Shown here one piece after another: positions 51,959 to 61,528 of a stretch of DNA of 64,000 bases. The DNA comes from JAIBCC01 sp963763855 (GTDB lineage: Bacteria > Acidobacteriota > Blastocatellia > Pyrinomonadales > Pyrinomonadaceae), in NCBI GenBank assembly GCA_963763855.1, contig CAVXPU010000005.1:1364001-1428000 (forward strand). Direction: 5' to 3'. The notes beneath the pieces were generated by a model that was not told the origin of the DNA, searched no databases, and saw nothing but the letters and a program-made list of their open reading frames with translations. The position numbers were made by a program, and so were the translations under genes. Numbering within the stretch: the stretch's first letter is position 1; every line of letters begins with the position of its first letter.

Positions 51959-54187
51959 ATGTCAACAGAAAAAACGGCGTGTATTTTATGTTCAAGGAAT
52001 TGCGGTTTGAAAGTCGAAATTAATGATGGAAAATTCGTTAAAATTCAAGGCGATGAACAACATCCGATCAGTAAAGGCTATATTTGCCAAAAAGCTGCCC
52101 GATTAGAGTATTACCAGAATCACGACGACCGTTTAAAGTATCCGCTAAAACGGCAATCTGACGGAACTTTTTCTCGCGTTTCTTGGGACGAAGCACTCGG
52201 CGAAATTGCTGAAAAACTCACTCAAATCAAAAAAACTTACGGTGGAAATTCGTTTGCTTTTGTCGGCGGTGGCGGACAAGGTAATCATTGGGGCGGCATT
52301 TATAGCCGACAACTGCTTTCGGCGATGGACGGCCGATTTATTTACACCGCTTTGGCTCAGGAAAAAACCGGCGATATTTGGGTCAATGGACGATTGTTCG
52401 GCAATCAGCTCTGTCATACGACGGAAGATGTCGAACACGCTGATTACGTTTTGTTTATCGGCACAAATCCATATCAGGCACACGGTATCGTTAATGCCCG
52501 CAATACCTTGCGAGATATTCAGAAAGATGAAAAACGAACTATGGTGGTCGTTGATCCGCGTTTTACCGAAACGGCGAAAATGGCTGATATTCATCTACAA
52601 CTCAAGCCCGGCACAGATGCTTTTCTAATGTCGGCGATGCTCTCGATTATTGTCCGTGAAGGCTTGCATGATAAAGAATTTTTAGCCGAACATTGCACTG
52701 GTTTTGACGCTTTGGAAAAAGAATTGTTGGCGATTGATCCACAAGATTACGCAAAACGAGCTGATGTGGAATTTGAATTGGTGCAAAAAGTCGCCCGTGA
52801 TTTTGCGTCTGCCGAAAATGCTTGCGTTAGAATCGATTTGGGTATCCAACACACTTTGCACACAACTTTAAACGGTTATCTCGAAAAACTTCTTTATTTG
52901 GTAACGGGAAATTTCGGCAAAAAAGGCGGCAATAATTTGCATACTTTGCTGATTCCTTTGGTCAGCGATACGGATGAGCGAAAAAAAGGAAGTCGCACCG
53001 CCAAACACAAAATGTTTCCGATTGGCGGTTTGTATCCGCCAAACATTTTGCCTGACGAGATAGATCATTCCGGCGAAAACAGAATCAGGGCAGTTTGGGT
53101 TGATAGTTCTAATCCTGTTTTGACTTTTGCCGATTCAAAAGCCTACATTTCAGCCTTTGAAAAACTTGATTTGCTCGTTGTGGTTGATGTGGCGATGACC
53201 GAAACGGCACGGCTTGCTGATTATGTTTTGCCCGCCGCTTCGCAGTTTGAAAAATTGGAAGCGAGCGGGTTCAATCTCGAATTCCCGGAGAATTTTTTCC
53301 ATCTTCGCCACGCCGTTTTTGAGCCTTTGGAAGAATCTTTGCACGAACCCGAAATTTATACGCGACTTTTGGAAAAGATGAATTTTATTCCGAAAAGTTT
53401 CCCGATTTTAGGATTTGCCGCATCAATTTCGCGTTCTGCATATCTGTTGGCGTTGCAACTTTTGTTCAAACGCAAACCGAAACTGCAAAAATACGCGAGT
53501 TCGATAATGTATCGAACCCTCGGCAAAACTCTGCCGAAAAATGCCGAATCTGCCGCACCATTATTGGGTTTGACGATTGGTTATGGTGCGAAATATTCTA
53601 AACAGGTTGCCGCAGCAGGTTATCAAGGAAATCTCGGTAACGCTTTATTTGATGCGATTATTGCAAACAAATCGGGTGTAATCATTAGCAAACACAAATA
53701 CGTTGAAGTTTGGTCGCTAATCAAAAACAAGGATAGACGAATCTATCTGGAAATACCCGAAATGCTCGAAGCCTTGCGTGAATTGCGTAATGAAAACCTC
53801 TCAAACGATGATTATCCGTTTATTTTAATGGCGGGCGAACGCCGAAGTTACAACGCAAATCAGATTTATCGAAATCCCGAATGGCGAAAAATTGACCCGA
53901 AAGGCACAATGCGAATGCACCCCGAAGATGCTCTCGAACTAGAAATATTAAATGGTGCGGAAGTTGTTTGCCAGTCCTCGGTTGGCAAAATAAACGTATT
54001 TGTGGAGATTGACGATAGCGTCCGCCGCAAAATGGTTACGCTTCCAAACGGCTACGGCTTAAGATACAAAAACAGCGAACCAATCGGACCGCAACTAAAT
54101 CTGCTTACGCCAAGCAGTAATTGCGAACCTCTTACAAAAACGCCTTTTCATAAATATTTACAGGTTAAAATAAGTAAAGTAAAATAA
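51959..54187 (+). CDS. Molybdopterin-dependent oxidoreductase
   Basis: The 742-residue protein has an N-terminal [4Fe-4S] site (Cys8, Cys11, Cys15, Cys43), the molybdopterin-binding domains (RVSWDEALGEIAEKL, FIGTNPYQAHGIVNARN, VVVDPRFTETAKMADIHLQLKPG) and a C-terminal dinucleotide-binding domain (MRMHPEDALELEILNGAEVV). The substrate is unclear; related proteins include formate dehydrogenases and other DMSO reductase-family enzymes. No signal peptide is seen, so it is probably cytoplasmic. Confidence 0.88.
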   Translation: MSTEKTACILCSRNCGLKVEINDGKFVKIQGDEQHPISKGYICQKAARLEYYQNHDDRLKYPLKRQSDGTFSRVSWDEALGEIAEKLTQIKKTYGGNSFAFVGGGGQGNHWGGIYSRQLLSAMDGRFIYTALAQEKTGDIWVNGRLFGNQLCHTTEDVEHADYVLFIGTNPYQAHGIVNARNTLRDIQKDEKRTMVVVDPRFTETAKMADIHLQLKPGTDAFLMSAMLSIIVREGLHDKEFLAEHCTGFDALEKELLAIDPQDYAKRADVEFELVQKVARDFASAENACVRIDLGIQHTLHTTLNGYLEKLLYLVTGNFGKKGGNNLHTLLIPLVSDTDERKKGSRTAKHKMFPIGGLYPPNILPDEIDHSGENRIRAVWVDSSNPVLTFADSKAYISAFEKLDLLVVVDVAMTETARLADYVLPAASQFEKLEASGFNLEFPENFFHLRHAVFEPLEESLHEPEIYTRLLEKMNFIPKSFPILGFAASISRSAYLLALQLLFKRKPKLQKYASSIMYRTLGKTLPKNAESAAPLLGLTIGYGAKYSKQVAAAGYQGNLGNALFDAIIANKSGVIISKHKYVEVWSLIKNKDRRIYLEIPEMLEALRELRNENLSNDDYPFILMAGERRSYNANQIYRNPEWRKIDPKGTMRMHPEDALELEILNGAEVVCQSSVGKINVFVEIDDSVRRKMVTLPNGYGLRYKNSEPIGPQLNLLTPSSNCEPLTKTPFHKYLQVKISKVK

Positions 54188-54192
54188 GGTAA

Positions 54193-54867
54193 ATGATTGA
54201 TTACACACAATTTGCGTTCATATTCGATATGGACGGAACGCTCGTTGACAATATGTATTTTCACACCGAAGCGTGGGTGGATTTTTTCGGCGAACTTGGA
54301 ATGGAAGTTGATTCCGATGATTTTTTGCGGAAAACTGCAGGCAAAACTAGCCTTGAAATTTTTCGCGGAATATTTGGCGATAAACTTGAAGATGCAAAAC
54401 TAATCGAATATGGAAACCGCAAAGATGCAATTTATCGCGAAAATTTTCTACCGCATCGAAAAGTTGTTGACGGCTTGATCGAATTTCTAGATGAATCACA
54501 GCGGCTCGGAATAAAAATGGCAGTCGCGACTGCGGCACCAATTTCGAATATGGAATTTATCCTTGATGGTTTAGATTTGCGAAAATATTTTGATGCAATT
54601 ACAACAGCCGCCGATGTGAAAAACGGTAAACCGGATCCTGAAGTTTTTCTCGTTTCCGCACAGAAACTCGGCGTAAGTCCAAGTAATTCAATCGTTTTTG
54701 AAGATGCGATTGGTGGTTTTGAAGCAGCTAATCGAGCAGGAATGAAATCAATCGGCATCGCGACGGTTAATTCGATTGAAGATATTTTGCGGCTCGATTC
54801 GGTGGTTGAAGCTCACGCGGATTTTGTTAAAATGAATTCGAAAGATTTGATAGAACGGTATTTTTAG
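54193..54867 (+). CDS. HAD-family phosphatase (beta-phosphoglucomutase-like)
   Basis: The 224-residue protein begins with FDMDGTLVDN (nucleophile Asp), has cap domain helices, motif II-like VATAAPISNME and motif III/IV PDPEVFLVSAQKLGV, FEDAIGGFEAANRAGMKSIG. This is the PgmB/GPH subgroup of HAD enzymes. The substrate is unknown. The gene starts 5 bases after the oxidoreductase. Confidence 0.85.
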   Translation: MIDYTQFAFIFDMDGTLVDNMYFHTEAWVDFFGELGMEVDSDDFLRKTAGKTSLEIFRGIFGDKLEDAKLIEYGNRKDAIYRENFLPHRKVVDGLIEFLDESQRLGIKMAVATAAPISNMEFILDGLDLRKYFDAITTAADVKNGKPDPEVFLVSAQKLGVSPSNSIVFEDAIGGFEAANRAGMKSIGIATVNSIEDILRLDSVVEAHADFVKMNSKDLIERYF

Positions 54868-54941
54868 CCGCGGATTAACGCAGATGACGCGGATTTTCTT
54901 TTGATTTATTCGCGTTTCTCCGCGAAATCCGCGGCAAAAAT
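54861..54941. repeat. Palindromic repeat family D
   Basis: Arms TTTTTAGCCGCGGATTAACG and the complementary AAATCCGCGGCAAAAA bound an 80-bp unit just after the HAD gene. Inner CGCGGA/TCCGCG pairs add more stem. CCGCGGATT-type repeats are widespread intergenic sequences in bacteria. Confidence 0.65.
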
Positions 54942-54965
54942 AGTAAAAAAGTGATTTGGCGATCC

Positions 54966-55078
54966 GACTGGAACGCATGCTGCCAGCTTGCAAGATTTTT
55001 GCAAAAAATCTAATGGTCTATGCAAGCATTCAAGTTGAATGCTGATAAGCACTTGCAGGCTAGCAGCCTGCGTTCCGT
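54966..55078. repeat. Palindromic element, family B copy 2
   Basis: A left arm TGGAACGCATGCTGCCAGC and a right arm GGCTAGCAGCCTGCGTTCC match the family B arms at 24140-24251, with mismatches. The interior differs. It ends 8 bases before the tag start codon. Confidence 0.7.
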
Positions 55079-55085
55079 AAAAATT

Positions 55086-55673
55086 ATGAAAAGATGCGAT
55101 TGGGCGAAGAATGATTTGGCAATTCATTATCACGATACCGAATGGGGTGTTCCGCTGCACGATGATCGAGGTTTGTTTGAATTTTTGCTACTCGAAGGTG
55201 CTCAAGCAGGTTTGAGTTGGGACACGGTTTTGGCAAAACGCGACAATTACAGACTCGCTTTTGACAATTTTGATGCCGCTAAAATCGCCAAATACGACGA
55301 CAAGAAATGTGCGGGACTCATTGAAAATGCAGGGATTATTCGAAATCGACTGAAAATTGCATCGGCGGTTCGCAATGCGAAATGTTATATCGAAGTCGTA
55401 AAAGAATTCGGCACGTTTGATAAATATATTTGGTCATTTGTCGGCGGCAAACCGATTGTAAACGCTTGGGAAAACCTTCGGCAAGTTACCGCAACAACCG
55501 AAATTTCCGATGCAATGTGTAAAGATTTGAAAAAACGCGGCTTCAATTTCGTCGGCTCAACGATTATGTATGCGTTTATGCAGGCGACGGGAATGGTGAA
55601 TGATCATTTGATGAGTTGTTTTAGGTATAAGGAAATTAAAAGGAGACAATCAGATGATTTGTCCACATTGTAG
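55086..55673 (+). CDS. tag: DNA-3-methyladenine glycosylase I
   Basis: The 195-residue enzyme removes 3-methyladenine from DNA. From ATG 55086 it opens MKRCDWAKND with the zinc-binding Cys4 and His (IHYHDTEWGVP), then LLEGAQAGLSWDTVLAKR (catalytic Glu and pocket Trp), AGIIRNRLKI, GFNFVGSTIMYAFMQATGMVNDHL. All match Tag. The open frame upstream is a palindromic repeat, not protein. Its 3' end overlaps the next gene by 20 bases. Confidence 0.92.
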   Translation: MKRCDWAKNDLAIHYHDTEWGVPLHDDRGLFEFLLLEGAQAGLSWDTVLAKRDNYRLAFDNFDAAKIAKYDDKKCAGLIENAGIIRNRLKIASAVRNAKCYIEVVKEFGTFDKYIWSFVGGKPIVNAWENLRQVTATTEISDAMCKDLKKRGFNFVGSTIMYAFMQATGMVNDHLMSCFRYKEIKRRQSDDLSTL

Positions 55674-56313
55674 TAAAGGAATACATTATGAAGAGCAGGA
55701 CTCATACGTTTGGGTCGGCGAAAATCATTCCGAAGGAAAAATTCGTTCTGAAATGAGTTATGGGCAGTGTCCGCTGTGCGGCGATTTGATCGTAATCCTG
55801 AGTAAGGGCTTTGTGAAGTCTGGGGTTATAACTGAACTATTTTCAGAAAAGATAATTTATCCCCAAATCATAGGTCGAGTAATTCAGACAGAAGTTCCGG
55901 AAAGATACAGAAATGACTTTTTTGAAGCCTGTGCCGTTTTGTCCATAAGTCCAAAAGCAAGTGCCGCCTTGAGCCGACGAATTCTACAAGATGTCTTTCG
56001 AGAAGAATTAGGAATAACTAAATCCAGTTTAGCGAAAGAAATTGACGAGTTTATTTCAAGAACAGATGTTCCTTCATACTTAACAGATGCTATCGATGCT
56101 GTAAGAAACATTGGAAATTTTGCTGCACATCCGCTGAAGGACACAAACACAGGTGAGATTGTTGAAGTTGAAGCAGGCGAAGCTGAGTGGCTTTTGGAAG
56201 TTAATGAATCATTGTTTGATTTTGTATTTGTTCAACCAAAACGATTGGAAGAAAGAAAAAATAGTTTGAATACCAAACTCGCATCCATCGGAAAACCTCC
56301 AATGAAAAGCTGA
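55654..56313 (+). CDS. DUF4145 domain protein
   Basis: The 219-residue protein begins with a zinc ribbon (MICPHCSKG ... YGQCPLCGD) and continues with the DUF4145 helical core (VPERYRNDFFEACAVLSIS, AALSRRILQDV, AVRNIGNFAAHPL). The domain often occurs in restriction/defence proteins, though that role is not shown here. It overlaps tag by 20 bases. Confidence 0.75.
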   Translation: MICPHCSKGIHYEEQDSYVWVGENHSEGKIRSEMSYGQCPLCGDLIVILSKGFVKSGVITELFSEKIIYPQIIGRVIQTEVPERYRNDFFEACAVLSISPKASAALSRRILQDVFREELGITKSSLAKEIDEFISRTDVPSYLTDAIDAVRNIGNFAAHPLKDTNTGEIVEVEAGEAEWLLEVNESLFDFVFVQPKRLEERKNSLNTKLASIGKPPMKS

Positions 56314-56331
56314 CTGGTTACCATAAACGTT

Positions 56332-56487
56332 ATGATTCCAGATTTAGAACAAATTATGATGAAGAAAATTCTTGCATTACCGTTTGAAAAACAGTTGAAA
56401 GTTTTGGCGTTTATTGAGCAAATTGAAGCCGAAATTAGCATTGAAGAAATTGAAAATACTGAAGACGTATTTACGGAAAAATCATAA
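56332..56487 (+). CDS. Small DUF2281-like protein
   Basis: A 51-codon gene encodes MIPDLEQIMMKKILALPFEK and a helix LPFEKQLKVLAFIEQI resembling the LPxxKQxxVLxFIE pattern of antitoxin-like DUF2281 proteins. It follows the DUF4145 gene after 18 bases. Short length keeps this tentative, and no toxin gene is adjacent. Confidence 0.45.
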   Translation: MIPDLEQIMMKKILALPFEKQLKVLAFIEQIEAEISIEEIENTEDVFTEKS

Positions 56488-56569
56488 AGATTTTAACTGT
56501 TGACCGCCGACATTTCAGCGTTTTCAAACCAAATCATTGCGAAAGTTTTACACTTTTACCCGAACAAAT

Positions 56570-56944
56570 ATGACCGCTAAAATCATATCAATCCTATTAG
56601 TTATTATCGGCATAATTAATATTCTGCCGATAATGGTATTTTTTGATTCCAGCAAAGCCTTAAAACTTTATGGTTTTCCGCTTGAGGGGGAAAGTTTGAC
56701 CGCTTTGATGAGGCATCGCGGAGTTTTGCTTAGTTTGGTCGGCATTGCTTTGCTGACTGCGGCTTTCAAATCGGAATATATCGTTTTAGCGGTAATCTTA
56801 GCTTTAATCAGCAAAATTACGTTTATTTTTCTGACGTTTACCACTGCAAATATTGCGTCTGAAGTTCAAAAAGTTGCGTTTATTGATATTGGATCGATTG
56901 TTATTTTGTTGATTGCGTTGGGTCTTTATTATTACGGTAAATAG
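56570..56944 (+). CDS. Small membrane protein, function unknown
   Basis: From ATG 56570 (MTAKIISILLVIIGIINILP), the 124-residue protein has about four membrane segments. A TTG upstream opens the frame but has no support. It lies 3 bases before ybaK. Confidence 0.6.
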   Translation: MTAKIISILLVIIGIINILPIMVFFDSSKALKLYGFPLEGESLTALMRHRGVLLSLVGIALLTAAFKSEYIVLAVILALISKITFIFLTFTTANIASEVQKVAFIDIGSIVILLIALGLYYYGK

Positions 56945-56947
56945 TTT

Positions 56948-57424
56948 ATGGATTACCCGATTACACCCGCAATCCGCGTCTTGCGGGAACATAAAATTGA
57001 TTTTGAACCGCATATTTTTGATTACGTTGAAAAAGGCGGAACTAAGCATTCTGCGGAAGTTTTAGGAGTTGACGAACACGCCGTTATCAAGACTTTGGTC
57101 TTTGAAACTGACGTGAAGAAGCCGCTTATCGTATTGATGCACGGCGATTTACAGGTTTCAACGAAGAATCTAGCGAGGCTTATCAACGTTAAAACCGTCT
57201 CGCCTGTTTCGCCTGAAAAAGCGAATAAATTAACAGGATATTTGGTCGGCGGAACTTCGCCTTTTGGTGTGAAAACCGCGATGCCGATTTATGTGGAATC
57301 GACGATTTTTGAGTTGGACAAAATCTATATCAACGGCGGAAAGCGTGGATTTTTAGTTTCAATCGAGCCGAAAGTTTTACGAGGAGTATTGCAGATTGAA
57401 GAAGTGTCAGTAGCGTTTGCGTGA
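56948..57424 (+). CDS. ybaK: YbaK/EbsC-type Cys-tRNA(Pro) deacylase
   Basis: The 158-residue protein has the YbaK/ProX signature (HSAEVLGVDEHAVIKTLVFE, VSPVSPEKANKLTGYLVGGTSPFG). The family removes Cys or other wrong amino acids from tRNA-Pro. After it, 57425-57602 is free of genes; its first 100 bases are locally GC-rich (ACGCGACG, CGGATAAGCG) and unlike the surrounding AT-rich sequence. Confidence 0.88.
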   Translation: MDYPITPAIRVLREHKIDFEPHIFDYVEKGGTKHSAEVLGVDEHAVIKTLVFETDVKKPLIVLMHGDLQVSTKNLARLINVKTVSPVSPEKANKLTGYLVGGTSPFGVKTAMPIYVESTIFELDKIYINGGKRGFLVSIEPKVLRGVLQIEEVSVAFA

Positions 57425-57602
57425 GCGAATGCATGCACATTTCACGGGTAGAACGCATCGGCTGACGCGACGTTACCGACACGGATAAGCGATACGACGC
57501 CACAGACATAACGATGCCTACAACTTGCTACTGACATTTCGCAAAAAAATGAAAATCGTTGTAAATTATTCTTACAACAAAAAATTGCCCCAACAAATAA
57601 AT

Positions 57603-59559
57603 ATGGAACACGGAAACGATCATAGTCAACATATTGATAAAGTTACCTTTGCGGGACTTTTAATTTCACTCGGCATTGTTTTTGGCGACATCGGAACTTC
57701 GCCGCTTTACGTTTTTTCGGCGATTGTCGGCACGCGGAAGATTGATCCGGTGCTGGTTCTCGGCGGTTTATCGGCAGTTTTTTGGACTCTGATGTTTCAG
57801 ACGACCATTAAATATGTGCTTATAGCGTTGCGAGCCGATAACAACGGTGAAGGCGGAATTTTTTCGCTCTATGCACTCATCAAGCGTTATTCAGGACCTT
57901 GGTTGTTATTTCCGGCGATTATTGGCGGCTCGTTTTTGCTCGCAGATGGAATCATTACACCACCGATTTCGGTTTCCTCGGCGATTGAAGGTTTGCGGAT
58001 TTATTCGCCTACCATTCCAACTGTTCCGATTGTAATTGCTATAATCATTGGACTTTTCGTTACCCAGCAATTTGGAACTCAGCTAATTGGGAAGTTTTTC
58101 GGTCCTGTAATGACGCTGTGGTTTGGGTTTATCGGCGTAATTGGATTGATGTCGTTTGTGCAAGATTTTTCCGTATTGAAAGCGATAAATCCTTATTACG
58201 CTTATCAACTTTTAGCTGAATATCCGCACGGTTTTTGGCTGCTCGGAGCGGTTTTCTTATGCACGACTGGTGCGGAAGCATTGTATTCGGATATGGGACA
58301 CGCCGGGCGTGCGAACATTCGTTTCAGTTGGATTTTTGTGAAAATCTGTCTGCTCTTGAGTTACGCGGGGCAATGTGCGTGGTTGCTAAGTCAATCAGGC
58401 AAAGAGCTTACTGGCACGACTCCGTTTTATTCGATTGTTCCGCCTGCGATTTTGCCTTTCGCGATTGCGATTGCGACTTTGGCGGCGATTATTGCATCGC
58501 AAGCATTAATATCGGGCAGTTTTACGCTCATTGGCGAGGCAATTCGGCTATCATTTTGGTCGCGACAACGCATTGTTTATCCGACCGATTTCAAAGGTCA
58601 ACTTTATATTCCGCAGGTAAATTGGCTGCTCGATGGCAGGTTGTATTTTTATCGTTTTGTATTTCCACGAATCAAAACATATGGAAGCCGCGTATGGTTT
58701 ATCAGTTACGCTGACGATGCTGATGACGACGATTCTGCTCTTTGTTTATTTGCGTTCCCGTCGGTTTAATCCTTTTATTGTCTATGGTTTAACCGCCTTG
58801 TTTACGGTAATTGAAGGTGCATTTTTGATTGCGAATCTAGAGAAATTCCCAGAAGGTGGCTATGTATCGGTCGCAGTCGGATTCGTGCTATTCAGCATAA
58901 TGTGGCTCTGGTTTAATGGCAGACAGCTCCGCAAGAAACTGACGGTTATGGAAGACACGGGAGAGTTTTTCGGCACTCTAAAAGCACTAAGCAACGACAA
59001 AACGATTCCTCAATATTCTACTCATTTGGTCTATTTAACGGGTTCTGATTCGCCAAAATATCTCGAAAGAGAAACGATTGAATCAGTTTTGGAAAAGACG
59101 CCAAAGCGTGCGGACGTTTATTGGTTTGTTCATGTAAAAACCGATGATCATCCATTTACAACTAAATATAAAGTGGAAACTTTGGCGAAAGAAGACGTTT
59201 ATTTTCTTACATTTACGCTCGGGTTCCGGATCGAACCGCGAATCAATTATTTCTTCGAACTCGCTCTCGACGACATCGTAAAACACCAGGAAGTTGAGAT
59301 GACCAGCCGACATCCGGCTTTGGCAAAGCATAAAATTCGCGGTGATATTCGCTTCGTTTTGCTCAGTTCATTTTTGAGCTACGAAAACGATTTGCCTGCG
59401 AAAGATAATTTCATCATGCGTGCTTATTACATTTTGCGACGCTGGTTTAGCATCCGCGAAGATGCCGCTTACGGGCTGGACGCAAGCAACGTTGTCATCG
59501 AAAACGTGCCGATTGTTGTTACGCGACCTGAGGATGTGAAGTTGGTGAGAGAAAGCTAA
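57603..59559 (+). pseudogene. kup: Kup-type potassium transporter, one frameshift
   Basis: The first frame (from ATG 57603) encodes KVTFAGLLISLGIVFGDIGT then the 12-span Kup core with ADNNGEGGIFSLYALI and TTGAEALYSDMGH. After IPQVNWLL (about 58631) an extra G at 58632 breaks the frame; the second frame continues MAGCIFIVLYFHESKHM to 59559, giving about 652 residues together, the normal Kup length. Kup imports potassium with protons. The indel is not in a long homopolymer, so it may be a real mutation, but an assembly error is not excluded. Confidence 0.85.
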
Positions 59560-59560
59560 A

Positions 59561-60172
59561 ATGAGCGATTCCGAAATCATCGAAAGAGTAGAAAAAAATG
59601 TTGAAAAACCAACTATTTCAACAGATACAGGTCTCGAAGCATCTATCGAAATCGGGAAAACCGCTGAAACTGAGAATGTCAATTGGGCGTTGGTCGGCGG
59701 CATTGCAATGTATCTTTATGGTTCTCCGCGTTTGACGAAAGATGTTGATATTATCGCTACAAATAACCTTTCTCTCAAGGCAAATGGACCGCTAACGTTC
59801 GGCGGAAGTAATTACACGATTGAGGTTGGGAAATACAAAGTTGCAGTCGATTGGATTGTCCGAAACGATGGGTATGCCAAATATTACCGGAAGGCTTTGG
59901 CAGCAGCGATTGCAATGCCGAAAGGCTACAAACTCATTTCTCCCGAATGGCTTTTGATCCTAAAAATGTTTGCCGGAAGACAAAAAGATTACGACGATAT
60001 TGTCTTTTTGTTGAGACAAAAGGATTTAGTAAATCGTTCGAAGGTCAAAGAAAATATTGTCGAAGTTTCAGGAGAAGACGCTTGGCTCGCAACTCTGCCG
60101 AATTTTAGAAGGTTGTGCAATCTTGCAGACGGTAAGATTGACGAGCCTGATAAATATTACGATGAGGATTAA
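59561..60172 (+). CDS. Nucleotidyltransferase-fold protein
   Basis: The 203-residue protein has the nucleotidyltransferase signature GGIAMYLYGSPRLTKDVDI with the DxD metal pair, followed by sequence resembling AbiEii/MNT-type domains. Such proteins often serve as toxins or modifiers of toxin, but no partner is adjacent. The start is one base after the kup stop. Confidence 0.65.
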   Translation: MSDSEIIERVEKNVEKPTISTDTGLEASIEIGKTAETENVNWALVGGIAMYLYGSPRLTKDVDIIATNNLSLKANGPLTFGGSNYTIEVGKYKVAVDWIVRNDGYAKYYRKALAAAIAMPKGYKLISPEWLLILKMFAGRQKDYDDIVFLLRQKDLVNRSKVKENIVEVSGEDAWLATLPNFRRLCNLADGKIDEPDKYYDED

Positions 60173-60183
60173 GTGAGATATTA

Positions 60184-60238
60184 TTGGTAAAAGTTCTGGT
60201 TTTTATGTATATTAGAAAAATGAATGAACATTCACTCA
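60184..60238 (+). promoter_or_regulatory. Thiolase promoter with FadR-like operator
   Basis: The dyad TGAATGAACATTCACTCA (60221-60238) differs from TGAATGA-N4-TCATTCA at one base. It lies just after a -10-like TATATT (60208-60213), with a -35-like TTGGTA at 60184-60189. The repeat is the same type as at 47443-47460 upstream of fadN. Confidence 0.55.
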
Positions 60239-60270
60239 TTTCGTTTTAAGTGAGATAATCGGAGAAAAAT

Positions 60271-61452
60271 ATGAAAGAAGCAGTTATCGTATCAGCGGTT
60301 CGAACCGCAGTTGGGAAGGCACCGAAAGGAACATTAAAAAATACGCGTCCAGATGATTTGGGAGCGGCGGCGATTAAGGAAGCAGTCGCACGCGTTCAAG
60401 GCTTGAATTTGAGCGAAATTGATGACGTAATTATGGGTTGTGCGTTTCCTGAAGCACAGCAGGGAATGAACGTTGCACGGACGGCTGCGATTTTGGCAGG
60501 TTTGCCGGTTGAAACTTCGGCGATGACCGTAAATCGTTATTGCTCAAGTGGTTTGCAGACAGTCGCACTTGCCGCAGACCGGATCAAAACGGGTGGTGCT
60601 GAAGTGATTATTGCGGGCGGATTGGAAACAATGTCGATGATCGCGATGGGTGGTGCGAATTTCCGACCGAATCCAACCTTAGCCGAAACTTATCCCGATT
60701 ATTATCTGAATATGGGTTTGACTGCGGAAAATTTGGCAAAAAAATACGAAATTACACGCGAACAGGCGGACGAATTTTCGCTTCAATCGCATTTGAAAGC
60801 GGCGGCGGCGATTAAAGAAGGAAAATTCAAAAACGAAATTGTTCCAATGAATATTTTTGTTGATGAATTGGATGCGAAAGGTCGTGTGTTGCGAAAAGAA
60901 GTCGTTTTTGAAACCGACGAAGGTCCGCGAATGGATGCAACAATAGAAGGTTTAGCCAAACTCAGACCCGTTTTTCACGTCAAAGGAACTGTTACGGCAG
61001 GAAATTCTTCGCAGATGTCGGACGGTGCCGCCGCTTGCGTTGTAATGTCGGCTGATCGGGCTAAAGAGTTGGGATTAAAGCCGCTTGCAAGGTTTGTAAG
61101 TTTCGCGACAGCAGGTTGCTTGCCGGAAGAAATGGGAATCGGACCTGTTTATGCGATTCCAAAAGCTTTGAAATTGGCGGGTTTAACTTTAGAAGATATT
61201 GACGTTTTTGAATTAAACGAAGCCTTCGCCGCACAAGGTTTGTCGGTGATGAAAGTTTTGGAAATGAATCCTGCAAAAGTAAACGTAAACGGCGGTGCAG
61301 TTGCCCTCGGACATCCGCTCGGTTGCACAGGTGCGAAGCTAACTGCAACCCTTTTGAACGAATTAGAACGCCGAAAAGCACGCTACGGAATGGTAACAAT
61401 GTGTGTAGGGGGCGGAATGGGTGCGGCGGGAATTTTTGAGCGATTGGATTGA
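60271..61452 (+). CDS. Acetyl-CoA acyltransferase (thiolase)
   Basis: The 393-residue enzyme cleaves 3-ketoacyl-CoA in beta-oxidation. It shows the active-site NRYCSSGLQ (Cys91), the GGLETMSM segment, ELNEAFAAQ, GGAVALGHPLGCTGAK (catalytic His) and CVGGGMGAAG (second Cys). Length and motifs match FadA/thiolase I and II. It should complete the cycle after fadN at 47508. Confidence 0.92.
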   Translation: MKEAVIVSAVRTAVGKAPKGTLKNTRPDDLGAAAIKEAVARVQGLNLSEIDDVIMGCAFPEAQQGMNVARTAAILAGLPVETSAMTVNRYCSSGLQTVALAADRIKTGGAEVIIAGGLETMSMIAMGGANFRPNPTLAETYPDYYLNMGLTAENLAKKYEITREQADEFSLQSHLKAAAAIKEGKFKNEIVPMNIFVDELDAKGRVLRKEVVFETDEGPRMDATIEGLAKLRPVFHVKGTVTAGNSSQMSDGAAACVVMSADRAKELGLKPLARFVSFATAGCLPEEMGIGPVYAIPKALKLAGLTLEDIDVFELNEAFAAQGLSVMKVLEMNPAKVNVNGGAVALGHPLGCTGAKLTATLLNELERRKARYGMVTMCVGGGMGAAGIFERLD

Positions 61453-61528
61453 AATTCCGCAGATACTTTATAGATAAAAAAAGTGGGTTCTGCCATGATA
61501 TCCGCTCTTTTTATTTGAAACTCGGAAA

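Noticed and set aside
55020..55085. N-terminal extension of the tag protein
   Set aside because: The extra codons are the family B palindrome; the Tag family starts at MKRCDW.
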